NCBI RefSeq assembly: GCF_029846635.1
Contig: NZ_JARVTG010000002.1
Span: 1,157,501-1,221,500, forward strand
Reading direction: 5' to 3'
Source: Pokkaliibacter sp. MBI-7
Lineage (GTDB): Bacteria; Pseudomonadota; Gammaproteobacteria; Pseudomonadales; Balneatricaceae
DNA length: 64,000 nt
Shown here: in pieces, positions 25,972-33,622 of the stretch
Layout of the letters: each line of letters begins with the position of its first letter
Numbering within the stretch: the first letter of the stretch is position 1
Program-made: the position numbers and the translations under genes
The notes under the pieces: generated by a model
Databases searched by the model: none
What the model was told of the DNA's origin: nothing
What the model saw: only the letters and a program-made list of their open reading frames with translations

Positions 25972-26446
25972 GACCTCCCCGATGTGCGCTCAAACGATCA
26001 CGCAGACTCAAGGTCATTCGCAACAGGATGGCCAGCGCCAGGACAGGCAGCCAGATGACGTAGATCCAGTTTGGCAAACCCAGCCCGGGGGAAAGGGAAT
26101 CCCACTGATACTCTTCTAACGCAAAGGTGCTGCCATACCAGATCACGATTGCCAGCACGGTTACCCCGGCCAGCCATTGCAGCACGTACACCAGCGGCAG
26201 CCAGTTGCGTGGTAACAGGTGCTCGATCAGCTCAATGCGAATATGAGCGTTTTGCCGTGCGGCGACAGCTGCGCCAGCAAAGGTCATGACCACCAGCAGG
26301 AAAACCGAGAATTCTTCAGTAAATGCAAAAGAAGCATCAGTAGCGTAACGAACCACTACGTTGGCGAGACTGATAAGACAGATGATGGATAGAGCCAGGG
26401 CAGCCAGAATGGCTTCGAGGCGGGCTCCAGGTCGTCGCTCTGACAT
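25958..26446 (-). CDS. TRAP transporter small permease (DctQ)
   Basis: A 162-residue inner-membrane protein with four helices, the small subunit of the TRAP system. The DctQ signature is visible in VVVRYATDASFAFTEEFSVFLLVVMTFAGAAVAARQNAHIRIELIE. A GGAG site precedes the ATG. It sits between the binding-protein and DctM genes, overlapping the latter. Confidence 0.93.
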   Translation of the reverse strand: MSERRPGARLEAILAALALSIICLISLANVVVRYATDASFAFTEEFSVFLLVVMTFAGAAVAARQNAHIRIELIEHLLPRNWLPLVYVLQWLAGVTVLAIVIWYGSTFALEEYQWDSLSPGLGLPNWIYVIWLPVLALAILLRMTLSLRDRLSAHRGGHDES

Positions 26447-26509
26447 GGAATAACTCCAATTACTGGACCGCCGGTGACCCGGCGATCCGACTTCTACATT
26501 AGCAGGGGG

Positions 26510-27520
26510 TTATTGCGGACGCTTGGCGATGGCGTCCTGAGCAGCCTTCAACAGTGCTTCGCCAACCTGAGGTGTCCACTTCTGATAGACAGACCCGGTC
26601 GCTTTAACAAAGGCATCATGCTGTTCGGCATTCAGGTCGGTCACTTCAACACCACGCTCACGAATTTTTGCCAGCGTATCTGCGACTTCTGCGCGAGACT
26701 TTTCAATTTCCCATTTACCGGCATCCTCAGCGGCCTGCTTCAGTAACTGCTGATCTTCAGGGCTGAACTCACGCCACACGCGCGTGCTGACGGCAAATAC
26801 CAGCGGATCAGCCATGTAATGCCACTGTGTCAGGTACTTCTGGCCGACCTGATCAATACGCGCCACATCGAATACCGACAGTGGGTTTTCCTGTCCGTCC
26901 ACCGCACCAGTGGTCAGTGCGGGTTTGGCATCAGCCCAGCTCATCTGGGTCGGGTTGGCACCCAGTGCGGTAAAGGTGTCCTGGAACAATGGCGAACCAA
27001 CAACGCGGATTTTCAGCCCTTTCAGATCTTCCGGCTGACTGATCGCATGCTTGGAGTTGGACAGCTCGCGGAAGCCATTCTCACCCCAGGCCAGAGGCGT
27101 CACACCGCGCTTTTCGATGGCAGAAAATACCATTTTTCCCGCCTCGCCCTGAGTGATGGCATCAATGGCATTGTTGTCAGGCATCAGGAATGGCAGCGAG
27201 AACAGGTTCAGCTCAGGCACCTGGGGTGACCAGTTGATGGTTGAGCCGACCGCCATGTCGATCAGGCCAGAGCGCATCGCTGAAAACTCTTTGGTCTGAT
27301 CGCCAGAAACCAGTTGGGAATTGGAGTAAATCTTCATGTTGATACGGCCGCCGGAGCGCTCTTTTACCAGCTCAACCCATTTGTCCGCAGCCTGTCCCCA
27401 GGGAAATGCACTGGGCAGCACAGTGGATACGGTGTATTCAGCTTTATAGTCAGCGTGTGCAAGAGGTGACAGTACAGCACAGGTAGCAATGGCCAGAAGG
27501 GTACGACGTGAGATGGACAT
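26510..27520 (-). CDS. TRAP transporter solute-binding protein (DctP)
   Basis: A 336-residue periplasmic binding protein. The signal peptide is SRRTLLAIATCAVLSPLAHA, cleaved before DYKAEY. The DctP fold is marked by SGGRINMKIYSNSQLVSG, the binding Arg in LKGLKIRVVGSPLFQDTFTALGA, and VDGQENPL (about 205-212). It captures a carboxylate ligand and delivers it to DctQM. A GGA site precedes the ATG. A perfect 8-bp inverted repeat (27743-27768) lies some 220 bases upstream. Confidence 0.94.
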   Translation of the reverse strand: MSISRRTLLAIATCAVLSPLAHADYKAEYTVSTVLPSAFPWGQAADKWVELVKERSGGRINMKIYSNSQLVSGDQTKEFSAMRSGLIDMAVGSTINWSPQVPELNLFSLPFLMPDNNAIDAITQGEAGKMVFSAIEKRGVTPLAWGENGFRELSNSKHAISQPEDLKGLKIRVVGSPLFQDTFTALGANPTQMSWADAKPALTTGAVDGQENPLSVFDVARIDQVGQKYLTQWHYMADPLVFAVSTRVWREFSPEDQQLLKQAAEDAGKWEIEKSRAEVADTLAKIRERGVEVTDLNAEQHDAFVKATGSVYQKWTPQVGEALLKAAQDAIAKRPQ

Positions 27521-27742
27521 GATGTTTCCTTCGTTTTTATGGTTGTCAGGGTCGGCGCTTGACTACGCCTGTGTACCCAATTTTTCAGGATCAGTGATTG
27601 CCCGTCATCTTCCCTATGATTTCAACCGAATATCATGGGACAAGTGCTGGCAATGCATCATGCAGGCTGGATAAGCCAAATTGACCAGATTGAGAACACC
27701 TGAAGATCAGCATCACCAGCATCTGAAGGCATGATGTACCGC

Positions 27743-27768
27743 GACATGACACATATGACGGTCATGTC
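27743..27768. promoter_or_regulatory. 8-bp perfect inverted repeat upstream of the TRAP operon
   Basis: GACATGAC (27743-27750) and GTCATGTC (27761-27768) with a 10-base spacer. Arm length and spacing suit a dimeric regulator site; no regulator gene is adjacent. Confidence 0.45.
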
Positions 27769-28048
27769 AGCTATCCATTGCTGCCATCAAAAGTGGGGAA
27801 CTCTGCAGATCACTCATCGGTTCAAGGAGAACGTCGGGGGTTGCCCGGCATACTAATTCGTTCTCTCAACAGGACCTTTTGGGTCTGTTGCTGGCTGGAT
27901 GCGAGAGCAAATTTCACAGTCGAAAAATACTATAGTGCCCAGCAATAAATGGGTAGCAATAATCCGGACAAATAAGACGTAAGGCTAATACCCTCAATGG
28001 GAGATAAGCCTATTTCCCTGTTGAGCTGTATTAAATAATGAACAAATA

Positions 28049-28083
28049 AAAAAGAGCAGTGCCTCAGGCAGCCTGCTCTTTTC
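28049..28083 (-). terminator. Terminator hairpin downstream of the DUF1127-like gene
   Basis: AAAAGAGCAG and CTGCTCTTTT pair, with an inner TGCCTCAGGCA hairpin. The A-run becomes a T-run for minus-strand transcription. Confidence 0.8.
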
Positions 28084-28156
28084 CCGAATCCCATCTTATC
28101 CTGCAGTGATTCGATCAACGAAATTGCCGCGACTACATCCTGCAGCCGCGGCGAGA

Positions 28157-28447
28157 CTAATCACCAGCACTTTTCAATCTACTCTGACACTGCAACAGCA
28201 CCTCGCCAGAAGAACCTTTCGCCTCAATAGCACTGCGCTTTGCCTCGGTTGCAGTGGCTGCAGTCAGCTTCTGCTCGTGCTGCTCACTGACGCCCGAGAG
28301 AGGCCGAACTGCGCCGCCGTCGCGGTACAGGCCAATATCTTTGAGCAAGTGTGGTGGCAAATGTTTTACCTGCTGAAATGTCAGGTCGTTATTCGCTTTG
28401 TTTTTTAGCTTGGTGTAGGCAACCAGAATCAGGCCAACAATATTCAT
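28157..28447 (-). CDS. DUF1127-like small protein
   Basis: A 96-residue protein. Residues about 20-45 (LTFQQVKHLPPHLLKDIGLYRDGG) resemble the DUF1127/YjiS motif, in which a helix ends in DIGL followed by a basic residue; the C-terminal half (about 45-96) is polar and rich in Ala, Lys and Glu. DUF1127 proteins are small and some bind RNA or regulate phosphate and carbon metabolism. Start ATG 28447 (MNIVGLILVAY) is backed by GGAGAG just upstream. The match is on one motif, so the family call is moderate. Confidence 0.65.
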   Translation of the reverse strand: MNIVGLILVAYTKLKNKANNDLTFQQVKHLPPHLLKDIGLYRDGGAVRPLSGVSEQHEQKLTAATATEAKRSAIEAKGSSGEVLLQCQSRLKSAGD

Positions 28448-28995
28448 TTCTTCTCTCCGCTTTAAATAGCGCGAGAAATACACTTAGCCTGATCAAAAAG
28501 AAGGGGGTATTTCTGACGGCCACGTGCATTTCCCGCGGCCGATTGGATGATGACTATCCGGCGAACGGGCGATCAGTATTGCAATTACGTCGGTGGGCGA
28601 CGCAATACACTGATGCTTGGGATCGGATAGTCATGGTCATACGAATTGTCTCTTTATGTCTTTAGAAGACCGACTTATTAAAGTCGTTTTCAACCTGTAA
28701 CGTCAACGTATTTTTTCATTATGATAATTAACCAAAAACAATAGCTGCATTAATGCACATCACGACAGCAGCTGACACTATGTCGCCAATCCGTCATCAT
28801 GGCAACCTAGGCTAAACAGCCTCAGGAGCGTATCAACGATCTGACAAGGTATTTACGATCAGAGAAAGTTGCAACGATCGCCGCTGTTGAGAAACAGGAA
28901 GACGATGAGATGCTGATATAACCTGTCCCGCCCACCCCACGACTGTCTCACAGCGGAAAACCGCAGGCAGTTTACTGGCAGTAAAGATCAACGCA
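28448..28995. other. Intergenic region carrying a large imperfect hairpin
   Basis: About 550 bases between the DUF1127-like gene (minus) and the flippase-like gene (plus). The 28550-28634 segment folds into one long nested hairpin. The 28660-28760 part is AT-rich and could hold promoters. No gene seen. Confidence 0.5.
28550..28634. repeat. 85-base nested hairpin, possible small RNA or mobile remnant
   Basis: Outer arms ATGACTATCCG (28550-28560) and CGGATAGTCAT (28624-28634) pair perfectly; middle arms ATCAGTATTGC (28572-28582) and GCAATACACTGAT (28602-28614) pair with a 2-base bulge; inner CGTCG/CGACG (28588-28602) closes the tip. Neither side has a terminator tail. Confidence 0.55.
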
Positions 28996-29925
28996 ATGAA
29001 GCAAATCATGCAGTGGTGCCTGGCGATTGCCCTTTGTCTGGGCCTGATTCTCTGGGTTCAATACGATCTTGGCTGGAACCGAGTGCTGGCTGCATGGCAG
29101 TTGTTACCACCGGCGCAGGTCGGCGTTTTTGTCTGCCTCACCTTACTCAGTTACCTGCTGCGCGCCTATCGTGTTTTCTACTTGCTGGGCCGGACAGCCG
29201 GACACCCTTTCCCTTCCTATATCCGTATCAACTTTCTGCACAACGCCCTTAACATTCTGATCCCCATGCGTCTGGGCGAGGCCTCCTTTCCGGTCCTGAT
29301 GAAGCGTACGTTTGCCATGCCCTACAGTCAGTCCGCCGTCGGGCTGTTGTGGTTACGCCTGATGGATCTGCACTGGTTATTGCTGCTGTTGTCCCTGATG
29401 CTTTGTATCAGTTTTGGCTGGATATTTACCCTGCTACCCGTGGCCTTACTGATGACCCCTGTGCTGGCGCTGCACCTGCTGCACCTGCACCGTAATCAGC
29501 TTATTAGCAGCGATCTGCCGGGTTCATCTTTGCGGCGACTGGTTGTGCGCCTGCTGAGCTACCCGGTTCCTTCCAATGCTCAGCTTACCCGACTCTATCT
29601 GATGACAGCCGGGCTCTGGAGCCTGAAACTCGCCGTGCTGACCCTGCTGATGCTGAGTTTTGTGCCGATCGCTCCGCTGCAGTGCCTGCTTGCCGTTATC
29701 TCTGCTGATATCAGCAGCGTATTACCCATTCACGGGCTGGGTGGAAGCGGCACCTTTGAGGCCGCTATGGTATTTGCTCTGGCACCCTTCGGGGTCGCGA
29801 CTTCGACGACCCTGCTGGCGGCCGTCAATGTGCACATCTATATGCTCAGTGTCATCCTCCTGACCGTGCCTATAGCGCTGCTGATCACCCCCACCGCCAG
29901 GGGCACTGTCAAGATTCATCCATAA
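28996..29925 (+). CDS. Flippase-like membrane protein (LPG synthase TM domain, UPF0104 family)
   Basis: A 309-residue inner-membrane protein with about eight helices of the lysylphosphatidylglycerol synthase transmembrane/YbhN-AglD family, without the soluble synthase domain. Visible are the conserved NFLHNALNILIPMRLGEASFPVLMKR (about 76-101) and the C-terminal LPIHGLGGSGTFEAAMVFAL. Family members are proposed flippases or partners of polyprenyl-phosphate glycosyltransferases. It leads a co-oriented cluster with GT2, GT39 and PAP2 genes, which suggests transfer of a lipid-linked sugar. The flippase role is inferred. Confidence 0.82.
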   Translation: MKQIMQWCLAIALCLGLILWVQYDLGWNRVLAAWQLLPPAQVGVFVCLTLLSYLLRAYRVFYLLGRTAGHPFPSYIRINFLHNALNILIPMRLGEASFPVLMKRTFAMPYSQSAVGLLWLRLMDLHWLLLLLSLMLCISFGWIFTLLPVALLMTPVLALHLLHLHRNQLISSDLPGSSLRRLVVRLLSYPVPSNAQLTRLYLMTAGLWSLKLAVLTLLMLSFVPIAPLQCLLAVISADISSVLPIHGLGGSGTFEAAMVFALAPFGVATSTTLLAAVNVHIYMLSVILLTVPIALLITPTARGTVKIHP

Positions 29926-29998
29926 ATACGTAATGTTCATTTAATGTTGGCTTGGTATCTGTCAGCACATCATTTGCTGTTGGAAGATACCTGTCGCC

Positions 29999-31063
29999 AT
30001 GACGCTCGCTTCACGCCCTTCTCTGTCGATTGTCATTCCCCTCTATAAAGAGGCACTCAACATCACCGCCATGCTGGCGATGGTGTCATCAGCCATGGAA
30101 GGCTACCGCGGACAATGGGAAGTCATATGTGTGGATGATGGCAGCCCTGATGGCACTGCCAGCGCTCTGCACGAAGCTCAGACGCAATACGGTAAGCATG
30201 TCTGCATTGTTGAGCTGCAACGCAATTTTGGCCAGACGGCAGCCATGCAGGCAGGTATTGATCAGGCGCGGGGCGAGCTGATTGTCACTATGGACGGGGA
30301 TCTACAGAACGATGCCGCTGACATTCCGCGCATGGTCGATGAGTTACTGGAACGTGATCTCGACCTGCTGCAAGGCTGGCGGAAGGACAGACAGGATGCC
30401 GCCCTCAAGCGCAAACTCCCTTCCCGTCTGGCCAATGCCCTGATTGCCCGCATTACCGGCGTACAGCTGCATGACTATGGTTGCAGCCTGAAGGTGTATC
30501 GCGCCCACATTCTCAAACAGATTCGTCTCTACGGTGAAATGCATCGCTTCATCCCGGTATGGGTGGCAGGTGTTACTGCGCCTCATCGCATCGGCGAAAC
30601 GGTGGTACGCCATCATGCTCGCCAGTTCGGTCAGTCAAAGTACGGTCTCAGCCGCACCTTCAGAGTCATCATTGATCTGCTGTCCGTGTTCTTTTTTCTG
30701 CGCTTTCGTGCCAGACCCGGGCACTTCTTCGGCTCCATTGGCCTGGCCGTTGGCACCCTCGGAGGTCTGATGATGACCTGGCTCCTGATGGTGAAATTCG
30801 TCCTGGGTGAAGACATTGGCCATCGTCCACTACTGATCGTCGCGGTTCTGCTGATTCTGATGTCATTGCAGTTCCTGACCTCAGGTATTCTCGCCGAGAT
30901 GCTCAGCAGGACCTTCTATCAGGCGGCGGATGGCCGCCACTTTGTTGTCCGCCAGACCAGTACTGCACAGTTCGCACAGGGATGGCAGCCAAACGTTCCG
31001 ACGTCTGCCCCTCCCTCTTCCCCTGTCGCCGCGCAGTCACGCTGCGCTGAAGAGGAAAGTTAA
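29999..31063 (+). CDS. Family 2 glycosyltransferase, polyprenyl-phosphate sugar synthase type
   Basis: A 354-residue GT-A enzyme of the DPM1/ArnC/GtrB type. The N terminus SIVIPLYKEALNI, CVDDGSPDGT (about 43-52), LQRNFGQTAAMQAGIDQARGE and the metal-binding MDGDLQND (about 98-105) are clear. Two C-terminal membrane helices lie near 235-260 and 275-300. Such enzymes load a sugar onto undecaprenyl phosphate on the cytosolic face. The next gene (GT39) begins 1 base after its stop, so these two enzymes likely work as donor maker and transferase. The sugar is unknown. Confidence 0.9.
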   Translation: MTLASRPSLSIVIPLYKEALNITAMLAMVSSAMEGYRGQWEVICVDDGSPDGTASALHEAQTQYGKHVCIVELQRNFGQTAAMQAGIDQARGELIVTMDGDLQNDAADIPRMVDELLERDLDLLQGWRKDRQDAALKRKLPSRLANALIARITGVQLHDYGCSLKVYRAHILKQIRLYGEMHRFIPVWVAGVTAPHRIGETVVRHHARQFGQSKYGLSRTFRVIIDLLSVFFFLRFRARPGHFFGSIGLAVGTLGGLMMTWLLMVKFVLGEDIGHRPLLIVAVLLILMSLQFLTSGILAEMLSRTFYQAADGRHFVVRQTSTAQFAQGWQPNVPTSAPPSSPVAAQSRCAEEES

Positions 31064-31064
31064 G

Positions 31065-32657
31065 GTGAGAACACAACACCCATGGTGGCCGCTGGCATTA
31101 ATGACGCTTTATGTCCTCGCTGCATTCAGCCTGGGATTAGGCAACGTACCTCTGTTTGACGTTGATGAAGGCGCCTTTTCCGAAGCGACACGCGAAATGA
31201 TCCACTCTGGCATCTGGTCGGCGACCTATCTGGATGGGGTGCCGCGTTATGATAAACCCATTCTTACTTACTGGTTTCAGGCAGCGAACGTCCTGCTGTT
31301 TGGCCTGAATGAGACCACTTTGCGCCTGCACTCTGCCCTCAGCGCCATCGGATGGGCAGCCAGCATCTATTACTTCAGCAAAGAGTTCATCAACCGGCGC
31401 AGTGCCATGGTGGCTGTACTGATTTTCAGCTCAACCCTCTGGATCATGCTGATTGGCAGAGCCGCAACAGCCGATGCACTGCTGAATCTGTTCATCGCCC
31501 TGAGTTTCTTTGACCTTTATCGCTACCAGTCATCCGGCAAAAAAACGCTACTTTACCGTACCTGGCTCTGGCTGAGCCTGGGCATGCTGACCAAAGGTCC
31601 TGTTGCCGCGGCAATCCCCTTTGTAGCCAGTCTGATCTGGTTCACCAGCTATGGTCGTCTGCGAGACTGGTCAAAGGCGGTGCTCAATCCTACTGGCTGG
31701 CTCATTCTCGCCGTAGTGCTGGTGCCCTGGTTGATTCTGGTATGGCAGCAACAGGGTATGGGCTTCTTCAGGGGCTTCCTGATCGGGCACAACCTCAACC
31801 GTCTGACCAGCACCATGGAAGGACACGGCGGCCACTGGTATTACTACCTGCTGGTACTGCCGCTGATTATGCTGCCTTACACCGGTGCCCTGCTGACACT
31901 TTTACGCCATGGCTGCTCACTGTGGAAACGGCCTCTGGAGCGCCTGCTGATTATCTGGTTTGCCGTGGTCATGGTGCTTTTCTCCCTGTCACAAACACAG
32001 CTGCCCCACTACATCCTCTATGGGGTGACTCCTTTGATTGTGCTCATGGCCAAGTATCGGCAGGTCATCATTCGGCGCTGGCAGCTGCTGCTCCCGATCC
32101 TCTTCTTTGCCTTGCAGATTGGTCTGGTGCTCTATGCACCTCACCTTGGCAGCAGTCAGCACAATGCCTATCAGCGACAGATGCTGTCTCAGGCTCCTGA
32201 AGTACTGAATCAGGGTTATCTGCTGATGGCGGCGCTGCTGACCGGACTGACAGCCCTGCTGTTCTGGCCACCTTCCGCCTTGAGGAGACTTGCCCCCTGG
32301 CAGCGTCTTACCACAGCCGGCTTATTACAGACGCTGTTCGCCAGCCAGCTGCTTCTGCCAGCGATTGGCCATCTGCAGCAAACTCCCGTCAAGCAAGCCG
32401 CTCTGCAAGCCCGGCAGCTACAAACCTCAACCGTGGTGGCCTACAAGATCCATATGCCGAGCTTCAGCCTCTACCGCGGTGCTCCCACACCGTCAGGCGA
32501 TCCGCAGGCTGGTGATGTGGTACTGACCAAAGCGGATCATCTGCCCGAACTGCTGGAGCGTTTTCCAGCGGCAGAGGCAACCATTCTTTATCACCAGGGT
32601 GGCATTGTGCTGGCACGCATGCCCGCCTCCCCTGCCACTCTCTCTCAGCGTCAGTGA
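31065..32657 (+). CDS. Family 39 glycosyltransferase (ArnT/PMT-like)
   Basis: A 530-residue inner-membrane protein with about 12 helices. The N-terminal periplasmic loop has the acidic motif VPLFDVDEGAFSEATREMI, the GT-C signature of ArnT- and PMT-type enzymes that take a sugar from a polyprenyl-phosphate donor. GTG 31065, 1 base after the GT2 stop and preceded by GAGGAAAG, is chosen as start; an ATG 45 codons upstream lies inside the GT2 gene and gives a non-family extension. Acceptor may be lipid A, another lipid, a glycan or a protein; the neighbouring PAP2 phosphatase favours a lipid-linked process. Confidence 0.9.
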   Translation: MRTQHPWWPLALMTLYVLAAFSLGLGNVPLFDVDEGAFSEATREMIHSGIWSATYLDGVPRYDKPILTYWFQAANVLLFGLNETTLRLHSALSAIGWAASIYYFSKEFINRRSAMVAVLIFSSTLWIMLIGRAATADALLNLFIALSFFDLYRYQSSGKKTLLYRTWLWLSLGMLTKGPVAAAIPFVASLIWFTSYGRLRDWSKAVLNPTGWLILAVVLVPWLILVWQQQGMGFFRGFLIGHNLNRLTSTMEGHGGHWYYYLLVLPLIMLPYTGALLTLLRHGCSLWKRPLERLLIIWFAVVMVLFSLSQTQLPHYILYGVTPLIVLMAKYRQVIIRRWQLLLPILFFALQIGLVLYAPHLGSSQHNAYQRQMLSQAPEVLNQGYLLMAALLTGLTALLFWPPSALRRLAPWQRLTTAGLLQTLFASQLLLPAIGHLQQTPVKQAALQARQLQTSTVVAYKIHMPSFSLYRGAPTPSGDPQAGDVVLTKADHLPELLERFPAAEATILYHQGGIVLARMPASPATLSQRQ

Positions 32658-32671
32658 AGGAAGACTTCGCC

Positions 32672-33532
32672 ATGTTGATGAACCTGCTGAACACACATCC
32701 CGTTGATACTTCACGCCTGTCTCCTGCAAACCGTCACACCGACGGCTACCTGTATCGCATACCTCCGGTACTGCTCATCGTCGCCTTGCTGCTTTGGGTA
32801 ACTCAGGGATATCACTGCTTGTTTCTCGGACTCAATGCGGTCGGCCGCTGGATACCGGATGCTTTCTGGCAAACCATGACGGAGGTGGGTGATGCACGCG
32901 TCAGCATGACCATCCTACTGCTGTTTGCCTTTCGCCATCCCCGGCTGCTGCCCGCCACACTGATGGCTGCTGTGATGGCCACACTTGCAGTACAGCTGAC
33001 CAAACACGGTCTGCCTGTTTCGCGCCCTGCCGGAGTATTTCCGCTGGAGCAGCTGCATATCATTGGCCCGACCCTGACGGCTGGCAGCTTCCCCTCAGGT
33101 CATACCGCTACCGCCGGTGTTCTGGCGGCCATGCTGATCAGCATCAGTCGCCAGCCATGGCAACGCATTGGCGCGCTGATGTTATTAAGCCTAGTGGGAT
33201 TAAGCCGGGTGATGGTGGGTGCGCATTGGCCTATCGATACCCTGATAGGTGCGGCCATTGGCATTCTGGCAGGCATCGCAGGCCTGGCCATAACTGAACG
33301 TTATCGACTGGGCAGCCATGCCTGGAGCCAGTGGACGCTGATCCTGTTCATGCTGTACGCCGGTATGTACACCTTCTTCAATGCGTTTCCGCAGAATGAG
33401 GTGCACCATACTCTAAAGTTCCTTGGGCTGGCGGCACTGACGACCTATCTGTACCAACTGGTGGGGCATCTGGGATTTTTCGAGCAGGCCGAAGACGACG
33501 TACTGCCATCAGCAAAAGGCAGCCTTAACTGA
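32672..33532 (+). CDS. PAP2-family membrane phosphatase
   Basis: A 286-residue membrane protein with about six to seven helices and the full PAP2 triad of motifs: KHGLPVSRPAGVFP (K-x6-RP, about 117-130), the PSGHT motif in GSFPSGHTATAG (about 143-154), and SRVMVGAHWPIDTLIGA (SR-x5-H, about 182-198). PAP2 enzymes dephosphorylate undecaprenyl pyrophosphate, lipid A or phosphatidate at the periplasmic face. ATG 32672, 8 bases after AAGGAAG, is preferred to GTG 32654 that overlaps the previous stop. It closes the four-gene envelope cluster. Confidence 0.9.
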   Translation: MLMNLLNTHPVDTSRLSPANRHTDGYLYRIPPVLLIVALLLWVTQGYHCLFLGLNAVGRWIPDAFWQTMTEVGDARVSMTILLLFAFRHPRLLPATLMAAVMATLAVQLTKHGLPVSRPAGVFPLEQLHIIGPTLTAGSFPSGHTATAGVLAAMLISISRQPWQRIGALMLLSLVGLSRVMVGAHWPIDTLIGAAIGILAGIAGLAITERYRLGSHAWSQWTLILFMLYAGMYTFFNAFPQNEVHHTLKFLGLAALTTYLYQLVGHLGFFEQAEDDVLPSAKGSLN

Positions 33533-33562
33533 CTGCCACAATCAACCAATCAAAAAAACAAC

Positions 33563-33593
33563 AAAAAAGCGGAGCCTTTCGGGCTCCGCTTCT
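33563..33593 (-). terminator. Bidirectional terminator between PAP2 gene and metH
   Basis: AAGCGGAGCC pairs with GGCTCCGCTT around TTTCG; the plus-strand A-run is a T-run for metH. Confidence 0.9.
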
Positions 33594-33622
33594 TCACAAC
33601 GGTTCGAGGTTGCCGGGCTCAA

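Larger units (their letters stand above)
27521..28156. other. Long intergenic region upstream of the TRAP operon
   Basis: About 640 bases with no convincing gene on either strand. It contains an inverted repeat GACATGAC/GTCATGTC (27743-27768), a weaker hairpin CAACAG/CTGTTG near 27868-27890, and a terminator hairpin near 28049-28082 that serves the small gene on the minus strand. The 27900-28040 portion is AT-rich. Confidence 0.5.

Noticed and set aside
27930..28118. Minus-strand open frame MIESLQDKMGFG...
   Set aside because: It runs across the terminator of the DUF1127-like gene and has no support.
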